Shown here: piece by piece, positions 23,682 through 32,497 of the stretch
Numbering within the stretch: the first letter of the stretch is position 1
Layout: each line of letters opens with the position of its first letter
From: an uncultured bacterium
GTDB taxonomy: Bacteria > Bacillota > Clostridia > Oscillospirales > Oscillospiraceae
Direction of reading: 5' to 3'
Length of the DNA: 36,898 nt
Assembly: GCA_949840775.1 (NCBI GenBank)
Contig: CATKXO010000029.1
Span: forward strand, 1-36,898
Position numbers and translations under genes: made by a program
Notes under the pieces: model-generated
The model's database searches: none
What the model saw: the letters and a program-made list of their open reading frames with translations, nothing else
What the model was told of the DNA's origin: nothing

Positions 23682-24521
23682 TCAGGATCGGATATCCCCC
23701 CGGAGGACCTGGTCCCCGGACTGGTACTCCTTGGCGTACCGCCCGGGGGTGAGGCCGGTGAGGTGGCCGAAGGTGCGGATGAAGTGGGAATTGTCGGAGA
23801 AGCCGGACAGCTCCCCCGCCTGCTGAACGCTGACTCCCTCTTGGAGCAGCTGCCGGGCCCGGAGAACCCGGCTGTAGATGATGTATTCCATTACCGAAAA
23901 GCCGGTGGCCGCTTTGAAGATGCGGCACAGGTAGTGCTTGCTGATATAGAACTGCCCGGCAATCTGGTCCAGGGTGAGGGGCTGGTCCAGGTTGTCCCGG
24001 ATGTAGTCCAGGATGGGGGAGACCCTTAAAAAGTCCTTGTTCTGAATGGATTCCCCGGCGGTGGCCACATTGAGGGTGGGGGCGACGCGGATGAGCAGGT
24101 TGAGCAGGGCCACCATTTGGCGCACGTCGCTGCCGAAGGAGCCGTCGTTTTTGTTGCGCTCCAGCGCCTGAAACAGCTCAATCACCTCGGTCATCTCCCC
24201 GCCGGACAGCTCCGCCCGGCGGAAGGAGGCGCCGCAGAACTGGGTCAGGTCGGTTTGGGGGGTAGAAAGCTGGGCCAGGGCCTTTTTGCTGATATGGAGC
24301 ACATACCGGGCATGAAATCCCTCCGCCATGGTGCGGTGGAGGGTGTTTTCCCCGATGAGGTACAGCGTTCCCCGGCGCAGGGGGTACACCTGGTCGCTGA
24401 CAAAGATGTTCCCCGGACTGACCAGGGGGAGGAGCAGCTCGCAGTGGTCGTGAAAGTGCAGCCGGCTCATGTTCCAGGTCTCATTGTGGTTTAATTGCAG
24501 GTGAAATTCCACGTTGGTCAC
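23682..24521 (-). CDS. AraC family transcriptional regulator
   Basis: 279 residues. The N-terminal cupin-like ligand domain (SRLHFHDHCELLLPL, LRRGTLYLIGENTLHR) is followed by a C-terminal double helix-turn-helix: LTLDQIAGQFYISKHYLCRIFK and the signature SGFSDNSHFIRTFGHLTGLTPGRY, each in part. The effector is not known. It is read divergently from the glutamate fermentation locus, whose first gene starts about 300 bases away, so it might control that locus; this is inference from position only. It could instead regulate the downstream RCC1/SLH gene, which is on the same strand. Confidence 0.93.
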   Translation of the reverse strand: MTNVEFHLQLNHNETWNMSRLHFHDHCELLLPLVSPGNIFVSDQVYPLRRGTLYLIGENTLHRTMAEGFHARYVLHISKKALAQLSTPQTDLTQFCGASFRRAELSGGEMTEVIELFQALERNKNDGSFGSDVRQMVALLNLLIRVAPTLNVATAGESIQNKDFLRVSPILDYIRDNLDQPLTLDQIAGQFYISKHYLCRIFKAATGFSVMEYIIYSRVLRARQLLQEGVSVQQAGELSGFSDNSHFIRTFGHLTGLTPGRYAKEYQSGDQVLRGDIRS

Positions 24522-24558
24522 AAGAATCGCCTCCTTTGCAAGGGTCCAGCCGTCTCAC

Positions 24559-24626
24559 TGTGGGGCCCGCCGCCTTCGGCGGGCCATTTTATTTGAGATG
24601 ATCCGCCCAGGGGGGCGGGTCCCACA
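24559..24626. repeat. REP pair, family B (GTGG type), copy B1
   Basis: Left hairpin: GTGG then GGCCCGCC / GGCGGGCC. Right hairpin, inverted: ATCCGCCC / GGGCGGGT, ending CCCACA. A linker of about 13 bases separates them. It lies in the gap between the divergent araC and gctA genes, about 75 bases upstream of the gctA promoter. Confidence 0.85.
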
Positions 24627-24702
24627 GAGCATGATTTTATAAGCTGTTTCCCATTATACCACGTCAGTTCAAGATATGCAAACTTTATGCTAAATTACAG
24701 GC

Positions 24703-24731
24703 TAGACCAATTGTGAGATTTGTGGTAAAAT
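24703..24731 (+). promoter_or_regulatory. Candidate promoter of the gct-gcd-hgd operon
   Basis: TAGACC and TAAAAT are separated by 17 bases, about 87 bases upstream of gctA. The -35 box is weak (4 of 6), which would suit an activator-dependent promoter. The AT-rich leader that follows shows no recognisable riboswitch. Confidence 0.45.
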
Positions 24732-24817
24732 AACCATCGTGTAAAAGCGCGTTGTGGAACCTTGACAATTCGAGCCAAAAGAAAGAGAACCAAAAAATTG
24801 TAAATGGGGGTATTACT

Positions 24818-25915
24818 ATGAACAAAGTATATTCCATGCACGACGCCGTGGAGAAGTTCGTTGAGGACGGCGATGTCCTTGCAATCGGCGGCTTCACCAC
24901 CAACCGCAAGCCCTATGCCACAGTGTCAGAGATCCTGCGCCAGGGCAAGAAGGACTTCATCGTCTATGCCGGTCCCGGCGGCGGCGAAGTGGATATGCTC
25001 ATCGGCGAGGGGCGCGTGGCCGCTTACATCAACTGCTACACCGCCAATTCCGGCTACACCAACGTGTCCCGCCGCTTCCGCGCCGCCATCGAGAAGGGCC
25101 AGCTGGTCTATGAGGACTACTCCCAGGACGTGCTGATGCTCATGCTCCACGCCGCCTCCCTGGGCCTGCCCTTCCTGCCTGTACGCCTGATGCAGGGCTC
25201 CGGCCTGATGAAGTACTGGGGCATCAGCGAAGAGAAGCGCAAGGCTATGCCCAAGCTGGAGGACCTGAAGTGCGCCGAGATCGAGAACCCCATGGTCCCC
25301 GGCCAGAAGGTGGTGGCCGTCCCTGTACCTAAGATCGACACCGCCATCATCCACGTCCAGCAGGCCAGCCCCGACGGCACCTGCATCATCAACGGCGACG
25401 AGTTCCACGACATCGACATCGCCGTGGCCGCCCGCAAGACCATCGTCACCTGCGAGGAGATTGTCTCCGACGAGTACATCCGCCGCGACCCCACCAAGAC
25501 CCGCATCTTCGGCGAGTGCGTCCAGGCCGTGGTCTGGACTCCCTACGGCGCCTGGCCCTCCCAGTGCTATGACTACTATGACGACGACGACGCCGGCCTG
25601 AAGGAGTACGACAAGGCCAGCAAGTACCAGGACGCTGAGGATGCCAAGGCCCAGCTGGCCAAGGCCGCCGCCAAGGCCCAGAAGGCCGCCGAGGCCAAGC
25701 CCGAGGACGAGAAGGCCGCCGCCGCTGCCGCCAAGGCTCAGAAGGCCGCCGATGACGCCGCCGCCGGCACCGCTATCCCCGAGACCTTCCAGGACTACCT
25801 GGAGAAGTGGGTCTATGGCGTGAAGAACCACGAGGAGCTGCTGGACCGGATCGGCGGCTACCGCCTGATGCGGCTGAAGAACGAGCCCCACCTGGGTTAT
25901 TCCACCCGTCACTAA
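24818..25915 (+). CDS. gctA: Glutaconate CoA-transferase subunit A
   Basis: 365 residues from the ATG at 24818. With GctB it transfers CoA from acetyl-CoA or glutaconyl-CoA to (R)-2-hydroxyglutarate in the hydroxyglutarate pathway. Family sequence is seen in AIGGFTTNRKPYATVSEI, YAGPGGGEVDMLIGEGR and PVRLMQGSGLMKYWGI. The protein is longer than the Acidaminococcus subunit (about 320 residues) because of an Ala/Lys/Glu-rich helix-like insertion at residues about 273-315, just before the conserved C-terminal part (WVYGVKNHEELLDRIGG). It is the first gene of the locus; gctB follows after 20 bases. Confidence 0.95.
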   Translation: MNKVYSMHDAVEKFVEDGDVLAIGGFTTNRKPYATVSEILRQGKKDFIVYAGPGGGEVDMLIGEGRVAAYINCYTANSGYTNVSRRFRAAIEKGQLVYEDYSQDVLMLMLHAASLGLPFLPVRLMQGSGLMKYWGISEEKRKAMPKLEDLKCAEIENPMVPGQKVVAVPVPKIDTAIIHVQQASPDGTCIINGDEFHDIDIAVAARKTIVTCEEIVSDEYIRRDPTKTRIFGECVQAVVWTPYGAWPSQCYDYYDDDDAGLKEYDKASKYQDAEDAKAQLAKAAAKAQKAAEAKPEDEKAAAAAAKAQKAADDAAAGTAIPETFQDYLEKWVYGVKNHEELLDRIGGYRLMRLKNEPHLGYSTRH

Positions 25916-25935
25916 GAATAGGGAGGTACAGAAAA

Positions 25936-26736
25936 ATGGCTGAATATAAGATCACCAAGCAGGAGCGTCAGGCTTACGCCATCGCCAAGAACATTAAAGA
26001 GAACCAGATTGTCATCGTGGGCACCGGCCTTCCCCTCATCGGCGCCTCCCTGGCCAAGCGGGTGGTGTGCCCCTCCTGCCACCCCATCGTGGAGAGCGGC
26101 CTGATGGACTGCTCCCCCGTAGAGGTCCCCCGCTCCGTGGGCGACAACCGCTTCATGGCCCACTGTGCCGTCCAGTGGCCCAATATCCGCTTCATCGGCT
26201 TTGAGGCCAACGAGTGGCTCCACGATGAGGACCGGCTCATCGCCTTCATCGGCGGCGCGCAGATCGACCCCTACGGAAACGTGAACTCCACCTGTATCTT
26301 CGGCAAGGGCGATTATCTCCAGCCCACCACCCGCTTCACCGGCTCCGGCGGCGCCAACGGCATCGCCACCTACTGCAACACCATTATCATGATGCAGCAC
26401 CAGAAGCGCCGCTTTATTGAGAAGGTGGACTACATCACCTCCTGCGGCTGGATGGACGGCCCCGGCGGCCGTGAGAAGGTGGGCCTGCCCGGCAACCGCG
26501 GTCCCCAGATGGTGGTCACCGACCTGGGCATCATGAAGTTCGACGACGAGACCAAGCGCATGTACTGCGCCTACATGTTCCCCGGCGTCACTCCCGAAAT
26601 CGTCCAGGAGAACACCGGCTTTGAGATCGACTGCTCCAAGGCCGAGGTCTTCCCCGACCCCGACCAGGAGATCCTGCGCATCATCCGCGAGGAGATCGAC
26701 CCCGGCCAGGCGTTCATCAAGATTCCCAAGGAGTAA
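25936..26736 (+). CDS. gctB: Glutaconate CoA-transferase subunit B
   Basis: 266 residues from the ATG at 25936, with GGGAGG upstream. This subunit carries the active-site Glu that forms the glutamyl-CoA thioester; Glu53 in CHPIVESGLMD matches Glu54 of the Acidaminococcus enzyme in position and context. Other conserved blocks are GTGLPLIGASLAKR, FIGGAQIDPYGNVNST and FTGSGGANGIATYC. It is cytosolic and forms a heterotetramer or octamer with GctA. A REP pair (A4) follows in the gap before gcdA. Confidence 0.96.
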   Translation: MAEYKITKQERQAYAIAKNIKENQIVIVGTGLPLIGASLAKRVVCPSCHPIVESGLMDCSPVEVPRSVGDNRFMAHCAVQWPNIRFIGFEANEWLHDEDRLIAFIGGAQIDPYGNVNSTCIFGKGDYLQPTTRFTGSGGANGIATYCNTIIMMQHQKRRFIEKVDYITSCGWMDGPGGREKVGLPGNRGPQMVVTDLGIMKFDDETKRMYCAYMFPGVTPEIVQENTGFEIDCSKAEVFPDPDQEILRIIREEIDPGQAFIKIPKE

Positions 26737-26744
26737 TTTGAACA

Positions 26745-26828
26745 TGTAGGGGGCGGCGCCCTCGCCGCCCCGCTTTTCAGCGAAAGCAACTCCAGTAGGA
26801 TGGGCCGCCGAGGGCGGCGGCCCCTACA
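26745..26828. repeat. REP pair, family A (GTAG type), copy A4
   Basis: GTAG then GGGGCGGC / GCCGCCCC, a linker of about 37 bases, then the inverted hairpin GGGCCGCC / GGCGGCCC ending CCCCTACA. It begins eight bases after the gctB stop and ends 22 bases before the gcdA ribosome site. Confidence 0.85.
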
Positions 26829-26864
26829 GAGAGAAACCCAACTATTTTTTAGGAGGAGTTTACA

Positions 26865-28628
26865 TTGGGTAATTATTCCATGCCCCGGTATTTCCAGAAC
26901 ATGCCCGTGGTGGGCAAGCCCGTCAAGGCCAACGCCGAGAACGTCAACGAGCTGCGGGCCATTGAGGACGACATCCACGCCCACATTGTGGACGCCCTGT
27001 CCAGCGGCAAGGCCGACGAGGACATGAACGCCAAGGGCCAGCTCACCGCCATGCAGCGGGTGGCTCTGCTGGTGGACGCCGGCACCTGGTGTCCCCTGAA
27101 CAGCCTGTACAACCCCGAGCACAACAAGAACGGTTCCACCTCCATTGTCAAGGGCCTGGGCCGGGTCAACGGCAAGTGGTGCTGCATCATCGCCTCCGAC
27201 AACAAGAAGCACGCCGGCACCTGGGTGCCCGGCCAGGCCGACAACCTGCTCCGGGGCAGCGACACCGCCAAGCGGCTGCGCATCCCCCTAATCTACCTGC
27301 TGGAGTGCGCCGGCGTGGAGCTGGACAAGCAGGAGAAGGTTTATCCCAACCGCCGGGGCGGCGGCACCCCCTTCTATCGCAACTCTGAGCTGAACCAGAT
27401 GGGCATCCCCGTCATTGTGGGCATCCACGGCACCAACCCCGCCGGCGGCGGCTACCACTCCATCTCTCCCACTGTGCTGGTGGCCCACCAGAAGGCCAAC
27501 ATGGCCGTGGGCGGCGCGGGCATCGTGGGCGGCATGAACCCCAAGCCCCACGTGGACATGGAGGCCGCCCTGGCCCAGATTGAGGCCACCAAGGGCCTGC
27601 GCGCCGATCCTCCCGGAAGCGTGTCCATCCACTACGGCGAGACCGGCTTCTTCCGCGAGGTCTACACCGAGCAGGAGGGGGTCATTGCCGGCATCAAGAA
27701 GTATGTGGACATGCTGCCCACCTTCGACCTGGAGTTCTTCCGGGTTGACACCCCCCAGTCTCCCGCCATGTCCGACGTGGAGCTGTACGACCTGGTGCTG
27801 AACAACAAGAACCGCCCCTATGACATGTACTCCGTCCTGGGCCGCCTCTTCGACGGCAGCCAGTTCATGGAGTACAAGAAGGGCTACGGCCCCGAGATGA
27901 TCACCGGCATCGCCAAGGTGGACGGCCTGCTGGTGGGCGTTGTGGCCAACCAGCAGGGCATTTTCCCCAACTACCCCGAGTATAAGATGGCCAAGTACGG
28001 CCAGGCTATGGGCGCGGGCGGCAAGCTGTACCGCCAGGGCCTGATTAAGATGAACGAGTTCGTCACCCTCTGCGCCCGTGACCGCCTGCCCATGGTGTGG
28101 ATTCAGGACACCACCGGCATCGACGTGGGCGACGACGCCGAGGTCGCCGAGCTGCTGGGCCTGGGCCAGTCCCTGATTTACTCCATCCAGTCCTCCAACC
28201 TGCCCATGATGGAGATCACCCTGCGCCGGGGCACTGCCGCCGCCCACTACGTGCTGGGCGGTCCTCAGGGCAACGACAACAACGCTTTCTCCCTGGGCAC
28301 TGCGGCCACTGAGATCAACGTCATGAACGGCAAGACCGCCGCCAACGCCATGTACACCGGCCGCCTGGCCAAGGACCAGAAGGCGGGCAAGGACCTCCAG
28401 CCCACCATCGACAAGATGAACGCCCTCATCGACGACTACAATGTGAAGTCTCAGCCCCTGTTCTGCGCCCAGGCCGGCCTGGTGGACGAGGTTGTCGACC
28501 TGCCCATGATGCGCAACTACATCGTGGCCTTCGCTGACTCCTGCTACCAGAATCCCGCCTCCATCTGCCCCTTCCATCAGATGCTGATGCCCAGAATGAT
28601 CAAGGATTACAACGAGGGGCACAAATAA
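26865..28628 (+). CDS. gcdA: Glutaconyl-CoA decarboxylase alpha subunit (carboxyltransferase)
   Basis: 587 residues, the usual GcdA length, from a TTG start at 26865 with AGGAGG eight bases upstream; the first ATG is five codons later without a ribosome site. GcdA moves CO2 from glutaconyl-CoA to the biotin of GcdC. Carboxyltransferase (crotonase-like) sequence is present in both halves: GTNPAGGGYHSISPTVLVAHQ in the N-terminal half, and IQDTTGIDVGDDAEVAEL and RGTAAAHYVLGGPQGNDNN in the C-terminal half. The position between gctB and hgdC is the same as in Acidaminococcus fermentans. It is cytosolic and docks on the membrane part of the complex. Confidence 0.96.
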   Translation: MGNYSMPRYFQNMPVVGKPVKANAENVNELRAIEDDIHAHIVDALSSGKADEDMNAKGQLTAMQRVALLVDAGTWCPLNSLYNPEHNKNGSTSIVKGLGRVNGKWCCIIASDNKKHAGTWVPGQADNLLRGSDTAKRLRIPLIYLLECAGVELDKQEKVYPNRRGGGTPFYRNSELNQMGIPVIVGIHGTNPAGGGYHSISPTVLVAHQKANMAVGGAGIVGGMNPKPHVDMEAALAQIEATKGLRADPPGSVSIHYGETGFFREVYTEQEGVIAGIKKYVDMLPTFDLEFFRVDTPQSPAMSDVELYDLVLNNKNRPYDMYSVLGRLFDGSQFMEYKKGYGPEMITGIAKVDGLLVGVVANQQGIFPNYPEYKMAKYGQAMGAGGKLYRQGLIKMNEFVTLCARDRLPMVWIQDTTGIDVGDDAEVAELLGLGQSLIYSIQSSNLPMMEITLRRGTAAAHYVLGGPQGNDNNAFSLGTAATEINVMNGKTAANAMYTGRLAKDQKAGKDLQPTIDKMNALIDDYNVKSQPLFCAQAGLVDEVVDLPMMRNYIVAFADSCYQNPASICPFHQMLMPRMIKDYNEGHK

Positions 28629-28639
28629 TATCAAGAAGA

Positions 28640-28720
28640 TGTGGGGCCCGCCGCCCTCGGCGGGCCATCCCAAATAAGCAAAACCGGAGGAATGCCCCGC
28701 CCAGGGGGGCGGGGCCCACA
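28640..28720. repeat. REP pair, family B (GTGG type), copy B2
   Basis: GTGG then GGCCCGCC / GGCGGGCC, a linker of about 26 bases, then the inverted hairpin GCCCCGCC / GGCGGGGC ending CCCACA. It fills the gap between gcdA and hgdC. Confidence 0.85.
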
Positions 28721-28751
28721 TGAATGCAATCAAACCATAGGAGAATCGTCT

Positions 28752-29546
28752 ATGAGTATCTACACTCTGGGAATCGACATCGGTTCCACCGCTTCCAAGT
28801 GCATTATGCTGGAGGACGGCAAAGAAATCGTCGCCAAATCCCTGATTGACGTGGGGGCGGGCACCAGCGGGCCCCAGCGGGCCATCGACCAGGTGCTCCA
28901 GGAGGCCGGCAAGAAGCGGGAGGACATGGCCTTTATCCTGGCTACCGGCTACGGCCGCAACTCCCTGGAGGAGTTCGCCGACGACCAGATGAGTGAGCTG
29001 AGCTGTCACGGCAAGGGAGCGGGGTTCCTGTTCCCCCAGGTGCGGACGGTGATCGACATCGGCGGCCAGGACGTGAAGGTCATGCGGGTGGAAAACGGCG
29101 TGATGACCAACTTCCAGATGAACGACAAGTGTGCCGCCGGGACCGGCCGGTTTCTGGACGTGATGGCCCGGGTGCTGGAGGTGGACGTGCAGGACCTGGG
29201 CACCCTGGGGGCCCAGTCCACCAAGTACGTGGGCATCAGCTCTACCTGCACCGTCTTCGCCGAGAGCGAGGTCATCAGCCAGCTGTCCATGGGCACCGAC
29301 AAGTGCGATATCATCAACGGTATCCACCAGTCGGTGGCCTCCCGGGTGGCGGGCCTGGCCCACCGCATCGGGGTCCAGGACCAGGTGGTCATGACCGGCG
29401 GCGTGGCCCAAAACACCGGCGTGGTCAACGCCCTCCAGGAGGCCCTGGGCCGGGAGATTCACACCTCGCCCCTCACCCAGTATAACGGCGCGCTGGGGGC
29501 GGCCCTGTTCGCCTATCAGAAGTATCAGAAGGCGCATAAAGGCTGA
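28752..29546 (+). CDS. hgdC: 2-Hydroxyglutaryl-CoA dehydratase activator (component A)
   Basis: 264 residues from the ATG at 28752 (AGGAGA upstream). The protein is an ATP-driven electron donor: a homodimer of the ASKHA fold with one [4Fe-4S] cluster held between subunits. The ATP motifs are [11 protein letters not shown] and [12 protein letters not shown]. The cluster ligands are Cys127 ([10 protein letters not shown]) and Cys166 ([12 protein letters not shown]), at the same numbers as in Acidaminococcus. It injects one high-energy electron into HgdAB to start the radical dehydration and is oxygen-sensitive. The family also serves other acyl-CoA dehydratases, but the neighbours fix the role here. 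Confidence 0.97.
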   Translation: MSIYTLGIDIGSTASKCIMLEDGKEIVAKSLIDVGAGTSGPQRAIDQVLQEAGKKREDMAFILATGYGRNSLEEFADDQMSELSCHGKGAGFLFPQVRTVIDIGGQDVKVMRVENGVMTNFQMNDKCAAGTGRFLDVMARVLEVDVQDLGTLGAQSTKYVGISSTCTVFAESEVISQLSMGTDKCDIINGIHQSVASRVAGLAHRIGVQDQVVMTGGVAQNTGVVNALQEALGREIHTSPLTQYNGALGAALFAYQKYQKAHKG

Positions 29547-29569
29547 TTTCAATTTAAGAGGAGGTCGTT

Positions 29570-29854
29570 ATGGAAGATTTACTGCAACAAATTTTGGTAG
29601 AACTTCAGAGTATCAATAGTAAGTTAGATGATATTAAAGGAACTGGACTGTATAATTCTATCTCAGAAGTATATGACAAATTGGAGGAAATCCAAGGAAG
29701 CGGGCTCTATAATTCTATTTCGGAAGTATATGACAAGCTGACAGAAATTCAAGGAAGGGGATATTATACCTCTATTGCGGATGTTTGTGACAAATTAAAT
29801 TCTGTAGAAAATGCTGTAGGTTCTGTGGAAACCGCAATTATTACCTATAGTTAA
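29570..29854 (+). CDS. Small repeat protein between hgdC and hgdA
   Basis: 94 residues with AGGAGG at good spacing. I do not know the family. A short N-terminal helix (MEDLLQQILVELQSINSKLD) leads into three repeats of 21-22 residues: GLYNSISEVYDKLEEIQGS, GLYNSISEVYDKLTEIQGR and YYTSIADVCDKLNSVENA. Each looks like an amphipathic helix with Leu/Ile spacing suited to a coiled coil. No signal peptide or membrane segment. GC is 34% by my count against well over 60% in the flanking genes, so it is likely a late arrival. It is in the operon between the activator and the dehydratase, 23 bases from hgdC and 37 from hgdA. Confidence 0.8.
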   Translation: MEDLLQQILVELQSINSKLDDIKGTGLYNSISEVYDKLEEIQGSGLYNSISEVYDKLTEIQGRGYYTSIADVCDKLNSVENAVGSVETAIITYS

Positions 29855-29891
29855 AACTGCAATTATTTTAACTGGTTAGGAGGAATTTACC

Positions 29892-31346
29892 ATGGCAAAA
29901 GAAGTTAGCCCCGGCGTACTGGCATTGCGCAAGGTCGTCGAGGACGTGTACGCCGACGCCCGGGTAGCCAAGAAAGAGGGCAAGCTGGTGGGCTGGTCCA
30001 GCTCCAAGTTCCCCTGTGAGCTGGCCGAGGCCTTCGGCCTGAACGTGATGTACCCCGAGAACCAGGCCGCCGGCATCGCCGCCAACCGTGACGGCGAGAT
30101 CATGTGCAAGGCCGCCGAGGAACTGGGCTACGACAACGACATCTGCGGCTACGCCCGCATCTCCCTGGCCTACGCCGCCGGCAAGCGGGCCTCCCGCAAG
30201 TTCGACCCCGAGACCCTGGAGTACGTCATCAACCCTGCCAGCGGCCGTCCCCTGAAGGACGCCGACGGCAAGGTGGTCATCGACCCCGAGACCGGCAAGC
30301 CCAAGAAGGACCCCAAGACCATGCAGCCCTATACGGTGCTGGACGACATCTATGAGATCGAGGCCCTGCCTGAGACCACCGAGAAGGAAATTGCCTACAA
30401 GAACTTCCGCCGGGAGGCCATCAAGCCCTACCGCCAGATGCGGATGCCCCAGCCCGACTTTGTGCTGTGCTGCAACAACATCTGCAACTGCATGACCAAG
30501 TGGTATGAGAACATCGCCCGTATGTGCAACGTGCCCCTGATCATGATCGACATCCCCTACAACAACACCGTGGAAGTCCACGACTCCAACGTGGCCTATG
30601 TCCGGGGCCAGTTCGACCTGGCCATCAAGCAGCTGGAGGAGCTCACCGGCAAGAAGTTCGACGAGGAGAAGTTCAACGAGGCCTGCAAGAACGCCAACCG
30701 CACCGCCAGCGCCTGGCTGCGGGTGTGCGACTACCTCCAGTACAAGCCCGCTCCCTACTCTGGCTTCGACCTGTTCAACCACATGGCCGACGTGGTCACC
30801 GCCCGTGGCCGTGTCCAGGCCGCCGAGGCCTTCGAGCTGCTGGAGAAGGACCTGGCCGAGGCCGTGAAGGTGGGCAAGACCACTACCCCCTTCCCCGAGA
30901 AGTACCGGGTCATGTTCGAGGGCATCCCCTGCTGGCCCAAGCTGCCCAACCTGTTCAAGCCCCTGAAGGAGCATGGCGTCAACGTCACCGCCGTGGTGTA
31001 CGCCCCCGCCTTCGGCTTTGTGTACAACAACATGGACGAGATGGTCCGCGCCTACTACAAGGCCCCCAACTCCGTGTGTATCGAGCAGGGCGTGTCTTGG
31101 CGTGAGGGCATCTGCAAGGACAACAAGGTGGACGGCGTGCTGGTCCACTACAACCGCTCCTGCAAGCCCTGGTCCGGTTACATGGCCGAGATGCAGCGCC
31201 GGTTCACCGAGGACCTGGGCATCCCCTGCGCCGGCTTCGACGGCGACCAGGCCGACCCCCGGAACTTCAACGAGGCCCAGTATGAGACCCGCGTTCAGGG
31301 ACTGGTGGAGGCCATGGAGGCCAACGCCGAGAATAAGGAGGGCTGA
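29892..31346 (+). CDS. hgdA: 2-Hydroxyglutaryl-CoA dehydratase alpha subunit
   Basis: 484 residues (Acidaminococcus HgdA is of similar length). With HgdB it holds a [4Fe-4S] cluster and removes water from (R)-2-hydroxyglutaryl-CoA by way of a ketyl radical, giving glutaconyl-CoA. Strong family blocks are VGWSSSKFPCELAEAFG, DNDICGYARISLAYAAG, PDFVLCCNNICNCMTKWYEN, FEGIPCWPKLPNLFKPL and HYNRSCKPWSGYMAEMQRR; the Cys residues in these blocks include the cluster ligands. The start has AGGAGG at correct spacing. The hgdB gene follows after three bases. Confidence 0.97.
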   Translation: MAKEVSPGVLALRKVVEDVYADARVAKKEGKLVGWSSSKFPCELAEAFGLNVMYPENQAAGIAANRDGEIMCKAAEELGYDNDICGYARISLAYAAGKRASRKFDPETLEYVINPASGRPLKDADGKVVIDPETGKPKKDPKTMQPYTVLDDIYEIEALPETTEKEIAYKNFRREAIKPYRQMRMPQPDFVLCCNNICNCMTKWYENIARMCNVPLIMIDIPYNNTVEVHDSNVAYVRGQFDLAIKQLEELTGKKFDEEKFNEACKNANRTASAWLRVCDYLQYKPAPYSGFDLFNHMADVVTARGRVQAAEAFELLEKDLAEAVKVGKTTTPFPEKYRVMFEGIPCWPKLPNLFKPLKEHGVNVTAVVYAPAFGFVYNNMDEMVRAYYKAPNSVCIEQGVSWREGICKDNKVDGVLVHYNRSCKPWSGYMAEMQRRFTEDLGIPCAGFDGDQADPRNFNEAQYETRVQGLVEAMEANAENKEG

Positions 31347-31349
31347 GCA

Positions 31350-32486
31350 ATGAGCATGGAAGTACTGCTGAAAGAATTTGCCGAAATTTCCGAGCACCCC
31401 CACCGCCAGATTCAGGCGTTCAAGGCCGAGGGCAAGAAGGTTGTCGGCGTTCTGCCCTACTACGCCCCCGAGGAGCTGGTGTACGCCGCCGGCATGGTGC
31501 CCATGGGCATCTGGGGCAGCAACAAGAAGACCATCTCCATGGCCAAGGAGTACTGCGCCACCTTCTACTGCACCATCGCCCAGCTGGCTCTGGAGATGCT
31601 GCTGGACGGCACCCTGGACGACCTGGACGGCCTGATTACCCCCACCATCTGCGACACCCTGCGCCCCATGAGCCAGAACTTCCGCGTCGCCATGAAGGAT
31701 AAGCTGCCCTGCATCTTCCTGGCCCATCCCCAGCAGCGCAAGCCCGCCTTCGGGCTCCAGTTCACCATGGACCAGTACCAGCATGTGAAGGGCGAGCTGG
31801 AGAAGATTTCCGGCAACACCATCACCGACGAGGCCCTGCGCACCGCCATCAAGGTCTACAACCGGAACCGGGCCGCCCGCCGGGAGTTCGTCAAGCTGGC
31901 AGGGGAGCACCCCGACGTGATCTCCGCCGTCAGCCGCTCCGCTGTGCTCCGCTCCGCTTATTTCATGATCAAGGACGACCACACCGCCAAGCTGGAGGCC
32001 CTGAACGCCGAGCTGAAGGCCCTGCCCCACTGTGACTGGAAGGGCAAGAAGATTGTCACCTCCGGCATCATCTGCGACAACCCCAAGCTGCTCCAGATTT
32101 TCGACGACAACAAGATCGCCATTGCCGCCGACGACGTGGCCCACGAGAGCCGCATGATCCGGGTGGACGCCGCCGAGACCGGCGACCCCATGATGGCCCT
32201 GGCCCAGCAGTTTGCCGACCAGGACTACGACGTGCTGCTCTACGATGAGAACTCCATGCAGAACCGCCGGGCCGACTTCGTGGTCAAGATGGTGAAGGAC
32301 TCCGGCGCCCAGGGGCTGGTGCTGTTCATGCAGCAGTTCTGCGACCCCGAGGAGATGGAGTACCCCTACTTCAAGAAGGCCCTGGACGCTGCCGGCATCC
32401 CTCATATCAAGCTGGGCGTGGACCAGCAGATGCGAGACTTCGGCCAGGCCAGCACCGCCATCCAGGCTTTTGCCGATGTGCTGTAA
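31350..32486 (+). CDS. hgdB: 2-Hydroxyglutaryl-CoA dehydratase beta subunit
   Basis: 378 residues, the partner of HgdA. Family features are KKVVGVLPYYAPEELVYAAG, the Cys-bearing AKEYCATFYCTIAQLALEM and TPTICDTLRPMSQNF, and the C-terminal LVLFMQQFCDPEEMEYPY. Together the subunits bind the cluster and the substrate. Its ribosome site (AAGGAGG) lies in the last codons of hgdA, so translation is coupled and should keep the subunits equal. It is the last gene before REP pair B3 and the promoter of the membrane decarboxylase genes. Confidence 0.97.
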   Translation: MSMEVLLKEFAEISEHPHRQIQAFKAEGKKVVGVLPYYAPEELVYAAGMVPMGIWGSNKKTISMAKEYCATFYCTIAQLALEMLLDGTLDDLDGLITPTICDTLRPMSQNFRVAMKDKLPCIFLAHPQQRKPAFGLQFTMDQYQHVKGELEKISGNTITDEALRTAIKVYNRNRAARREFVKLAGEHPDVISAVSRSAVLRSAYFMIKDDHTAKLEALNAELKALPHCDWKGKKIVTSGIICDNPKLLQIFDDNKIAIAADDVAHESRMIRVDAAETGDPMMALAQQFADQDYDVLLYDENSMQNRRADFVVKMVKDSGAQGLVLFMQQFCDPEEMEYPYFKKALDAAGIPHIKLGVDQQMRDFGQASTAIQAFADVL

Positions 32487-32497
32487 GCTGTAAATTC

